From positions 1 to 64,000 of the forward strand of contig JAGHQL010000062.1 in the NCBI GenBank assembly GCA_020080175.1: 64,000 nucleotides of DNA, read 5' to 3'. The position numbers and the translations under genes were made by a program. The notes below the pieces were generated by a model. That model saw only the letters and a list, made by a program, of their open reading frames with translations. It ran no database searches and was not told where the DNA came from. Origin of the DNA: Glutinoglossum americanum (lineage: Eukaryota; Ascomycota; Geoglossomycetes; Geoglossales; Geoglossaceae). Below, piece by piece: positions 21,489 to 32,560 of the stretch; the stretch's first letter is position 1, and each line of letters begins with the position of its first letter.

Positions 21489-23588
21489 TAAGGATTATGC
21501 AATGACAGCCCTCATTGTCCAGTCTTCGGCATGGAATGTACTCACGGTGGACATGTGGAATTTGCCTGTACATAGGATAGGAGCTCCTGCGTATGTACAT
21601 ACGTTATGCTTTTCACCGCTCGGTATGTGGAGGATGCCCCCCCCGCTCCCTTCTACAGAATAGTAACCCCTGATGATGGAGTGATTCTATATCCTCAAAC
21701 CAAGACATTTTAACATTACCGCGCCGTGCATCTCACCTCATAGCGAATGAACCGACTCTCCTGATAGCCTAAAACCGCTTCATCTAGCCTTGCATACAGG
21801 TGTGTATATACACGTTACACTCTAACCACCACTCACGCTTTAGGAGAGAGCCCACTGCGGTCTAGAATATATTTTTTTTATCAGGGTTACCAGAACATGT
21901 AAATATATATGTATCAGACGTAACAAAAATTCGCGCGTGGCCTGAGAGCTGGGTGGTAACCCAAGTCAAGCCTCTTTCGGTATGCGTAGTTCCAGACACG
22001 CCTGCGCCTGCCGGAGTGCGTAGCCACATGTCCGTGTGATAGGGGGTGGAGGAGTTGCCCTTAGGAGCTTCCTTGTCTGTTTTGGTGGGAGAGACGGCAA
22101 ACCCGCATAAGACTCACCCACGTCTAAATCAAAATCTAGAATCCTAGAGCCGCCTACACGGGACTCTACTGAGAGTCCCCAGTGGCCAAAATAGCTTGCC
22201 TCTCCCCCAACGCTTGGATTTACTCTTGGCATTTTTGTGTAGAGTGTTTGGGGCTGCGATTTCTCCGCATGCGAGAACGGACCGCAGGATTTACAGCAGG
22301 TGCTACCTGCGGCAAGCTTCCTACTCTATCCAGGCACTTTCCCCCCAACGCGTTGGCCACTTCTAGCCGATGCCAGGCGTGCAACACCTACGGTAAGGAA
22401 ACATGTGAGGAGGCGCATCGTGGATTCGGTGAAAGTCTCCTTCCTCTGCTCTCTGTAACAGTTCTGCAGTGTCCTCTTGAAGAATCCTGGCGTAGGCGAC
22501 CTAAAGTAGGTCATACCCCCGTACGGAATGGCCGTATCCGCTCATGGGTGGCGAGACCAATTCATATGGGCAAACAGCCCACATGCCCCCGCCCTCGGCT
22601 ATCCGATAAAGCCATTGGGGAATGGCCCCCGCTGCGGCGGGAATCAGTACCCATTTGGCTATCATGTAGATTGCACACAATATGTAATATGTAGTAATAG
22701 GATCCCTGGTCAAGTCGTGGAGGAGTCTACCGAAGTGCCACCCCGCATGGTTCATCCCCTATTCCGCCTCCTCTACCCGGTCTAGAAAACCGGAGATCTT
22801 CACTAACAAAAGTATGGCGTTGTGGCAGGGTATGTTATCGAGGTCGGGTAGATAGATAGAGTTGATAAAGTTGCTGCTCTCCGGAAGGGTTCCATGTCGT
22901 GCTCCCCTGTTGGTATCCTGGCTATTTTGCCACCGAGGTTTAGGTACTCCAAGTGACCTATGCAAGAGAATTAGTAATGTTTACCCTAGTTATGGTGTGC
23001 AATTCTAGCTCGGGTAGAGATATATGCTCATGTCAGTCACACAGAGCGTTTCAGTGGTTACTGAGTTCGTCTCGGGTTGGCAAACTTGTTCCTGCCTAAA
23101 TGTAAATGATCTCCTCAGGAGTGATAAAGCGATATGGGACTCCATGAGTGGATCACCCGCAAACAAGAAGAGCGAGTAATGGTGAGGTTAAAGTTATCGC
23201 AGAAACCACAAAACCGGGAAACTGAGTAGACTCATGAGGGTCTTCTGGCACCCCCCCGGTAGAACATCTCGTTAAATTCGAACATATACAAAGAATTATA
23301 GCTATTTATACTGAATGATAAATAAAATCACTTATCGCCTAACCAGTAATTACCTTAACTACGCATTCTAGATAAACCGTGCACACGCACACTTACGGGT
23401 GTGTTTTGGAGGATATCGTATCTGGTCAGTTGGGGTTTGTGGATGCTGGTGGTTTCTAAGCCGGTTTGTGGTGACATACATATATACATGCGGCTTCTGC
23501 TTGCTCTCGTCTCAAGCTGCTATATATCGTACAGGAGCTCCGAAACCTCTAATACCACACCAGAACTTTTTACTTGTCGCCCACCACT
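21489..23588. other. 2.1 kb intergenic region, no recognisable gene
   Basis: It lies between the convergent ends of the sedolisin and MRM1 genes, so only 3' UTRs are expected. ORFs at 22182-22694 (+) and 22501-22755 (-) overlap antisense and show no family motif. The stretch 23000-23400 is AT-richer. I found no terminal repeats or transposase or reverse-transcriptase motifs. Confidence 0.4.
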
Positions 23589-25779
23589 TCAAAACAGCTT
23601 CTCCCCCTTCTCATCCTTGGTCGTCTCTCTCGGCTTCCTCAAAAAAGCCTCACACAGCATCCCAGCCGCAACACTCACATTCAAACTATCTACGTTCCCT
23701 ACCCTCGCCCTCCCACCATCAATCCCAATCTCATAATCAACTTTCCTTCTCAAATTCTGGCGCAACCCCTCGCCTTCGCTGCCGAGCACAAGCACACAGG
23801 GTTGGTTCGCGAGGGGGGAGTCGAGGTGGAGGGAGGAGGCCGATAAGTAAGTCTGGAGTTTTGGGGGTGGTGATTGGGTTTCGGCTAGAGGTAAGGGAGG
23901 CGCAACGGCGGCGTAGAACCGCCAGCCATTTTTGGTGGAGGCATTAATAAAATGGCCGGGGTGTGCAAGGGAGAGGATTGGGATGTGTTCGGAGGCGCCG
24001 GCGGAGGCTTTGATGGCTGTGGCGGAGAGGGGTGCGCTGGGAAAAGTGGAGATGTTAGTAAAAGGGGGCTTCCTATGGGCTCGTGAGGGGCAGTGTAATT
24101 GATGTTGAATGTATACCTGTGTCGAGTGGAGATCGCCACGGCGTCAACGCCGAGGAAGTAGGCGGAGCGGAGGATGTTGCCTAGATTTCCAGGGTCGAGC
24201 TGAAGACGAGGTGGGGTTAGACGTTTCGTCAGAAAGGGGTAAAAGTAAAAAGGGGAGAGAAAAAACAGAGGGCGCAACGCTTATGGAAGATTTCATGCAA
24301 GGTGTATAGTTAAATATGGAGGAAACTTACAATGCCGTCGAGTAGTAGGATAAGGGGGTATCTCCACCCATCATGTTTCCAAGAGATTTTATCGCCTGTT
24401 CCGTTCACCACTCGGTCTTCTTTGGACTGGTAATCTAGCTTGACTTGAAAACTGTCGCCCGTCTTCGCTGGAACTTCTAGGACGCTCACTATGGGGAGTT
24501 TGGGGAGAGGCGATGCTTCAAGGATGTATCCCTATAGTGATCAATAGGTTAGTGTCTTTTAGAGCTCTGTTTTGATAGATGGAACCGTTTTTTCTTGCTA
24601 TCTACCAAGAAAAGGCCATGTGCGTACATTATGCGGTCTCCCACTGCTCATCTTATCCATCAGGCGTGCCCAATCTGACGATACGCTAATAACATCAACA
24701 CCAGCCTTTCTGGCTAGGCCACGTATATCCGCATCTCTTATAATTGCCTCTCGCTGTTCACCCTCAAGAATGTAGAGTTTGTACATCTGCCGCCGCTTTG
24801 ATCTGAGGGCTGCAGTGACTACAGAAGTGCCATAAAGGAACTCTGATGATGCAGTGGAATACGGTATTGATAGAGGAGATTTCTCTGAAAGCCTGGGTGA
24901 GCTCTTAGATCGGGTGTCTGAGCTGGATTGGAAACTAGATGAATACGCTTTTTGGTCCCTGAGGTGACTTGTGTGGTTGCGTCCTTTAGTGAAAGAGGGT
25001 ATCTTAGAATAATTTGGGTTTTGATCAATACCCTCATATCCTAACTCTCGTGAACCACCAGGGTCGGCACGATAGCTCAGACGGTGTGACGTCTCTTTGG
25101 ATCTCGGTCTCCCGTCTTTCTTCTCGGAGACGAACGACCTAGATTGAAATGATGACTCACGGTAGCTATACCGATTGCCGCCACCCCTGTTGTCAGGGCA
25201 TCTTGGGCTATCTCGAAGGAATAGCCGACCCTTGCTGTAGCCACCTGTTCGCTCTCTTCTGTCAGGTTCTGATTCCCGACCCTGAATGGGAAATCTGTTA
25301 GAACCATACCGACCAGTACCTTCACTGTACCCAGGAGAAGTAGCTTGGCCACGAAAGGGCAGCTTTCCGCTGCTGTAACCATTACCACTTGCCTCTTGTC
25401 TATAGTTAGAGTTGTGTCTCCGGGAAGAACGATTCTGAATCTTTGAGTTGAGCCGGCGAGGTTTCTCTTCAACCTCACCCGCATCCAATCCTAATAGGTG
25501 GTTGGGCCGCTTGGGCCGGCTCTTCGACGCCACTTCACCCCGATCTGTTCTCTCATCGCGGATGTTGTTTGACCTTCGCAGCCTCGCTCCCCTTTCAGAA
25601 GTGTTTGAACGACGAATACCCTTGTAGATTGCAGAATTCAAAGAGGCATTTCGATAGAGGAAAAGAGACTGGATTGGGAGGCAGAAGGGCTTGGACCTCG
25701 CTGATTGTAGAAGCATTCGCTGACCGTGTATATAGGAATTAATCATTGGACCTCTTCTCCAGTTGCAGAAAGTGAACAA
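23589..25779 (-). CDS. MRM1: Mitochondrial 21S rRNA 2'-O-ribose methyltransferase MRM1
   Basis: Four exons (25779-24628, 24531-24331, 24199-24117, 24036-23589) give 627 residues from the first ATG; the ATGs at 25746 and 25716 are equally good starts, and the last gives a cleaner mitochondrial presequence. After a basic Arg/Ser-rich N-terminal region of about 300 residues comes the SpoU substrate-binding domain (SEFLYGTSVVTAALRS, PHNGYILEASPLP). The knotted SPOUT catalytic domain has motif 1 DGILDPGNLGNILRSAYFLG, motif 2 CVLVLGSEGEGL and motif 3 SLNVSVAAGML. Mrm1 methylates a guanosine in the peptidyl-transferase region of mitochondrial large-subunit rRNA. The long Arg/Ser/Gly-rich linker before the enzyme domain is larger than in yeast Mrm1 and carries repeated SxxRG-like segments. 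The gene is divergent from the Mit1-like gene. Confidence 0.9.
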
Positions 25780-26222
25780 TCGTTGGGGAGATTTATGCGG
25801 TAAACATTCTAGGTGGCTGCTTAGACCAACCAGAATTTACCGAGCTAGCGCCGTTTGCCTCCAGAGAAAGTCGCGTCTACTATTGATTATACGCGTTCCC
25901 CCAACCTCCAGGCCTTCACTGCATATACACTTCTGCATCTTCACACTTCTTCACACGCCAGCAGTCATCGCGATCGCTACTTCCGTATTCCTTTCCCTTA
26001 TCTTCCTTCCTTCACACTTCTGTCTTTTGGTTCTTGTTCGACGCAAAATCGTTTTTTTGTTTTCAGACAAACATTTTGAAGAGCCTTGTTATTGGCCGCT
26101 AGCTCTTCAAGCGCCTGATAAATGGTTATTAGTCCGCACGGTGGGACAAAATACAGGATTGCCCGACACATAATTCTCTTACCTTTGCGCATTCGGTGCA
26201 TGACAGCCATCTTGTCTCTGAC
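25780..26222. promoter_or_regulatory. Divergent intergenic region, MRM1 / Mit1-like
   Basis: 443 bases between outward-facing starts. The centre is C/T-rich on the plus strand (25930-26040), a common feature of fungal promoters near transcription starts. No specific site is claimed. Confidence 0.5.
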
Positions 26223-29200
26223 ATGCGTAGACGAGACCGTTCGCAATCATCGGGTGAGCCCGAATCGCTCTCCGAAGATGAGTTTGGCACCAGCATGTCG
26301 GTAGCGGACCACGAACCACTATCACCGTCGCCTTCACCTAGACTCGCATTACTGCGGTCTCAGGGAGTAGAGGGCGGGCATTCGAAAGCCGAAGTTAGGG
26401 TTCCTCGTGTTGTACGGAAATCAGCTTACATAGTCTTTCTGGATGAATGGAAAGTTGCGAGAATTCTGAGAGAGCTCAGTTCAGATCCGGAGGGTGAAGT
26501 GAGATATGAAGTAGAGTTTGCGGATGGCCACATCTCAGTAGTGAGTCAAAATTTTTACATTCCCTACTAGGCTCTTAAACGATCCCTCCTGGGCAAGCTG
26601 CTCTTATCTTGTTATCACTTTTTTAGCTAATATCCTATCATTCTTTAGCTGGGCTTTATGCGTCTCTTAGAATACACCGGTGGGGAGGCAGCGCTTGCTT
26701 CCTACGCCGGGCGCTCAGCGCAGTCGTTCAGATCTGAGGACGAGAGTATCTCGCATCGACCACGCGTAGGCAATCTTGCTGTAGCAGTGTCCTCATCAGA
26801 TGACGACGATGACGACGACGACGAGTTAACAAAGCCGCACACGCTCCGCCCAATTCGGACTACCCGAAGTAGCGCTAGTATTCAAACACGATCAACTCCT
26901 CTAAGGTCGGCTGTATCTTCCCAATCTGCAATGACTTCCAGAGCAACATCCCCAAATGCACTAGTTCCGCGGAGATCTGGACGCTCGCGAGTTACACGAT
27001 CAGCTGGGGTGAGCACATTCCGCCAATTGAGTTACAAGAGAACCGATAGTGCTCTTCAGGACTCTGATTCCGACGAAGGCGAGATGAGCGGGAAAGAAGA
27101 TTCTGATGGGGATAGCTTTCCCCAGGTATATTCGGATATCTTGGGCCCTCCAAAGGGCAAGAAGAGAAAGGCTACTCATCGCAAAGCCCCTGGAGGTGGA
27201 AAGAGACGCACTATCAAGAGCAGGGATGAGAGCCTTGATACTGTACGAATCCGACGGTCTAGCCGTGCCACAAAACTTACGAAAAGCATGAAAGAGCGCG
27301 GAGAAGACGATATTTGGGCTGATGAGGATAGTGATGATCGAGGCCAACCCAAAGCTGTTGGTGCACGTGAAGTATTTAAATCTCTACCGAGAAACAACCA
27401 ATTTCGGCTTCAACATCGCCAGCAGTGTGGATCATGCGGAGATCGTGGCGAAAATTTCCAGAGAGGAGTTCTTGTGTGTTGTCAAGGGTGCACACTATCC
27501 TACCACAAAGGCTGTTTGGGTCATCGAACTGGACGCGACCATCTTGTCACAAAGGTTGGGGAGGGCGATTTTGTACTTCAATGCCGTCATTGTGTGGGCA
27601 TGGCGAAGAAGAAAGAGGCTACAGCACCACGTCTAGACATCTGCCAGGTATGCAAGACACCAGGCCGTGCTTGTTGTGCGTTCAGGGAGAAAAAGACCCC
27701 TAAGCAAGAGGAGAAGGAAAGAGAGGACAATGGTGGACAGGATCCAATCACACAGATTGACCCGAAGCTTATCAATAACGTTCACAATGTCCTCTTCCGC
27801 TGTTGTCACTGTATGCGGGCCTTCCACTTTCGGCATCTTCCAACAAGAACAGGCGAACATGATCCTGATTCCGACAAGGGAGGCAGCGATGCTGAGCGAC
27901 GCTATCAGGAATATTCCTACGATTGGACATGTAGAGAATGTAAAAATAAGCCTGGCAAGGTTCAAGCTCTTGTAGCCTGGAGGCCAGTGGATGAGGATAA
28001 ATATGTCGTCGGGGATACTGTCCAAACTGTAGATGAAGACGAAAAGGAGTACCTTGTCAAATGGGAACAGCATTCTTACTTTAGGTGTCAATGGATGCCC
28101 GGGCCGTGGACGTGGGGTGTGACGGCAGTTGCGATGCGGAAAGCCTTTGCGAGGAAAAACAACGGTCAAAACCTGCCCACAATGAAGGCAGAGGACGCTA
28201 TCCCGGAGGACTACCTGAGAGTCGATGTTGTACTCGACATTCGATATACAAGCTATGTCGGCGTCCGCGCTGAGCAGATAGATAAAGCCCGCATCAAGGA
28301 GGTGAACCAAGCTTTCGTCAAATACAAGGGACTTGGCTACGAAGAGGCCGTTTGGGAGGAACCGCCTAGCCCGGAAGATGGTGACCGCTGGACTGACTTT
28401 GTCACAGCGTACGAGGATTGGGTCATGGCATCTTATGTCCACTTACCGAAGGTTCGGCCTATGGAGAAACGTATCGAGAGGGTTAGATCGATGGATTTCG
28501 AAAGGGATCTAATGAAGAAAGTGCAGCCGAACATACTAACAGGAGGGGAAATGATGGGATATCAAATGGAAGGGTTGAACTGGCTTTACTATAAGTGGTA
28601 TAAAGGACATAGTGCCATATTGGCGGACGAAATGGGGCTTGGTAACTATTACTGACTTGCAAACCTTTATTCGATAAAATTCTGACTGGGGAACATAGGC
28701 AAGACGATTCAGATCATTGCCCTCCTTGCCACACTTGTTGAAGTCCACCAAGTCTGGCCGTTCCTCGTAGTCGTGCCGAATTCGACTTGCCCGAATTGGA
28801 GACGAGAGATCAAGAAGTGGTGCCCATCGCTCCGTGTCGTGACCTTCTTTGGATCTGCGTGTGCCCGCGATTGCGCGATGAAATATGAACTTCTACCTGA
28901 GAAGGATCGGGACCTCAGATGCCACATTGTCGTCACATCTTATGAGACACCCTCCGACGAATCCTGCAAGCGGTTTTTCAGGAGCATCAACTGGGCAGGT
29001 CTTATCGTAGATGAGGGTCAGCGCCTAAAGAACGACAAGAACCTGATTTATGAAGCTCTAAGGTCCTTAGATATACCCTTCAAGATCTTGTTGACTGGTA
29101 CTCCTCTCCAGAACAACGCTCGAGAACTTTTCAACCTACTCCAATTTGTCGATGATAGTATCAATGCGCCTCATCTAGAGCTGGAGTATGCCGAACTGAC

Positions 29201-31170
29201 CAAGGAGAACGTTCCAAAACTTCACGACGTAATCAGACCTTTCTTCCTTCGTCGAACAAAGGTTCAAGTCCTGACCTTCCTCCCCCCGATGGCGGAAATA
29301 ATAGTACCCGTCACTATGAGCGTCGTCCAGAAGAAATTATATCAATCGATTCTCGCCAAAAACCCGGATCTAATAAAGTCAATCTTCGGAAGAGAAAAGG
29401 TGGCCTTGACCAGGATCGATAAGGGTGGCCTCAACAACATCCTCATGCAATTGAGGAAGTGCCTCTGCCACCCTTTCATTTACAATTTGGCGATAGAGGA
29501 GAGGACAATGAATCCGGTTGTCTCTCACCGGAACTTGGTTGAGGCTGGCTCAAAGCTACAGTTGCTAGAGATAATGCTGCCAAAACTCCAAGAGCGAGGC
29601 CATAGGGTCTTGATTTTTAGTCAATTTCTTGACATGTTGACTGTGACTGAGGATTTCCTTGAGGGTCTTGGTTTGAGTTTCCAGCGCCTTGACGGCTCTG
29701 TAGGATCGCTGGAGAAGCAAAAACGCATCGATGCATTCAACGCGCCCAACTCAACAATTTTCGCCTTTCTCCTTTCGACGCGTGCTGGTGGAGTCGGCAT
29801 CAACCTCGCTACAGCTGATACAGTAATCATCTTAGATCCGGACTTTAATCCTCACCAGGATATCCAGGCGCTCTCTCGCGCGCATCGCATCGGACAAAAG
29901 AAGAAGGTCTTGGTTTTCCACCTCATGACTCGCAATACTGCTGAAGAAAAGATCATGCAAATCGGCAAGAAGAAAATGTCTTTAGACCATGCAATTATCA
30001 ATAGTATGGGCGAAGACGAGGCAGAAGAGCTAGATATAGAGTCGATACTTAAGTTTGGAGCCTCAGCTATCTTCGAGGATTCTACTGAGGGTGACATCCA
30101 CTATGACTCCGCATCCGTCGATCTTTTGCTGGATCGGAGCCAGGCCGAAGATACTAAGTCAGGTGAAGATAAATCTGCGGAGACACAATTCAGTTTTGCC
30201 AGGGTGTGGGCCAACGAACACGGATGCTTGGAAGACGGCCTGCAAGGCTCTGGGTCTGAGCAGCCAGATCCAACTGTCTGGGATAAGATCTTGAAGCAGC
30301 GTGAGAAGGAAGCTGCTAGAGAAGCCGCAGGAAAGCTAGAGGCTCTTGGGAGAGGCAAGCGCAGGCGCCAGGTAAGTAACTATCTCGGACTGTAGAGCTT
30401 GATCTTCGAGACCTAACCGTTGTTCAGGCTGTCAACTACTCCAAGCATACCGGAATAGATGATGCCATGGAGATAGACGATGGCAGCGAGCACTCACCCG
30501 CTAAAGCACGACAAGAGTCTAGCAGTGACACGGACTTCGAAGCGAAAGCCGACAGTGAAGATTACGACTCGGACGAAGACCAGACCGGCTCGGAAAATAT
30601 GAATCCAGAAGAGAAAATTTTCATGCAGAATCTAGGATGGGGAGTCGACAGTAGGAATCCCAACCCTCCGCAGCCACCCTGAGCTGACCTGACGTTGCTC
30701 CCTCACCAGTTGCCCCCTTCAGGCGATGTCCATTGCCCATACTTGACTACAACGCTGGCCCAACCTTCTCCGGCCAGGAAAGGTGTCCTATGTGCGATGT
30801 ATTTCATGAAATCGGCTCCTGCCCTCTCAAGCTCTGTGGGGTTGAACACTGCGGTCTCTGTGGTCACGCTCATTTTGCTGGCGCGAGCGAATGCTCGGCT
30901 CTCAATTCAGAGACTCAGGTTCGTTTGATGTTGGCTGCGCTTAAGGAGAGCACGGAGGATAAGGAGCTTGTTGATATAGCGACTGCATATCTGAAAGGGA
31001 GAAAGGGCACGCTAGTGCGCCAGAAGAAGCTTGCGAGGGAGAAAGCTGCCAATACAGCAGCGAATGCTGGGTTTTTCGAGGCGTCTGATGGCGTTCATAA
31101 GGGGGGAGCCGCTGGCTGGCCTGCAGCTCAGGACACCGCTAGCAAGGAGAACGTGATGGTTATCAACTAA
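26223..31170 (+). CDS. CHD/Mit1-like chromatin remodeller with PHD fingers and chromodomains
   Basis: Five exons (26223-26540, 26649-28641, 28699-30371, 30428-30650, 30710-31170) give about 1555 residues; an in-frame ATG at 26196 would add nine. The order is: an N-terminal small beta domain (SAYIVFLDEWKVARIL), an acidic linker, and two PHD-like zinc clusters (CGSCGDRGENFQRGVLVCC...; CQVCKTPGRACC ... WTCREC). Two chromo-like parts follow (EYLVKWEQHSYFRCQW; AFVKYKGLGYEEAVWEEPP), then a SNF2 ATPase ([55 protein letters not shown]). It ends with a Cys/His cluster (CPMCDVFHEIGSCPLKLCGVEHC). The DEGQ box, in place of DEAH, and this C-terminal cluster match Schizosaccharomyces Mit1, the remodeller of the SHREC histone-deacetylase complex that silences heterochromatin. 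Splitting of GLG|K by intron 2 is as in other SNF2 genes. The intron 4 donor (ACA|GTAGGA) is the least sure join. Confidence 0.9.
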
Positions 31171-32560
31171 ACACTCTTCCTTTCCAGCCCACGCAAGTGG
31201 CGAAATGATACCCATTTTTCACACTTTCTCCTTTTTTCTCACTTTCCTTTTATAGCTTAATGACTTCCCCTCTGGAGCGTACACGGAAGGTACGCAACTC
31301 TTTCATTTCCTCTACCCTTCCGCATACAATGGCATAGTAGTCCTGTAATGACGGTGGTCTGGGTTTGCTTTTTTTTTTTTTCCCCCTATACCTCATGGGC
31401 GGGGGGGATACATGACTCAGATCCGGAAATAGAGAAAAGCGATACGGTGTTAAAGATAAAGCATAGAACTCAATCAAAGCTGATTACGTTGAAAAACCCC
31501 TTGCCCATCCCCCTCCCTAAATGTTTGTCTAAGTGAGGAGTAACCATGATACCTACCTGTGGCTCCAAGTAGCACAATCAAGGGCACTAAGCTATTAGTC
31601 TGATGAGCTATCAGCGTGCGCGTATAGGTATCCGGTCCAGCGGTGGGTGCTACGCATAGCACGAAAAGTCGCCATCACAGCTCCCTCTCACAAAAACACA
31701 GTCACACAACTCTTCACCAAATACACACTACGCAATCAGAATTTAATCAATCGAAAATTCACCAATCAATTTATCTGCCTGCTTACTCCCGCACTATAGA
31801 GAGTGTGTCCTGCGCTTCCAGTATTCCAGTATTCAAACCATAAGAGATAGAGACAGAGATAGAGAGAAGAGAGTCATTTACTACTTTGCTCACAGGTGGC
31901 CTGAATCCAAATCCATATTACCCCATTTCTTTAGTTTGTTTGGCGTTTGTGTTTGCTTGTTTTGATTTGGGAAAGAAAAACTTTCAATGGTGGAAAAAAA
32001 TTCGAAAAAAGGGATTTGCGATGGAACGGAACGAAATTGGGAAACGGGGATGGAGCTAATAGCTAGTGTTCAAGCTGAGAAAACACGTTAACAAAGGTAA
32101 AAATATTCCAGCCACCCATTTCATTTCATTCGCCATAGAGTATGGTGCGGGGAAGAAAGGCGGGGGATAAAGGGCGCGATAGCAAGACCCAACCAAACCC
32201 GGATAGGACCCGATTCCTTCACTCCCAAAAGACCTAGTTTTTCCGTCGATCGATTTCCTAATATCGGTTGTGAGCTGCGGAGCCTTTTTCTAACGAAACC
32301 AGCAAGCAGAATATAGGAGAGAAAGAAAGAGAGGATGTAAACAGTTTCGATTGGATGTTAATAGAGAACCCAGAAGCAAGATCAGAGAAGAGAATTGTAA
32401 AATCATAGATAGGAAGGGAAAGCAGTGGAAAAAGCCTAACACCGAGGCACCAGATGTCCCGCGATTCAGCAACTAAGTTCATGCCTCCTTTCTCCCGTTT
32501 GAAGCTTTCAAAGAGAAACACCTCCCCGACAATTTAGCTATCTGTACTTCTGGCTCGACT
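31171..32560. other. 1.4 kb between convergent genes
   Basis: The 3' flanks of the Mit1-like and NBR1 genes meet here. A T run lies at 31370-31382, and a GA-rich microsatellite (AGAGATAGAGACAGAGATAG type) sits around 31846-31875. No gene is recognised. Confidence 0.5.

Noticed and set aside
22182-22785. 170-aa plus-strand ORF, and an overlapping one with a CGGNQYPFGYHVDC stretch like a chitin-binding motif
   Set aside because: The Cys spacing is incomplete, there is no signal peptide, and the frames overlap in different phases. It looks like chance.
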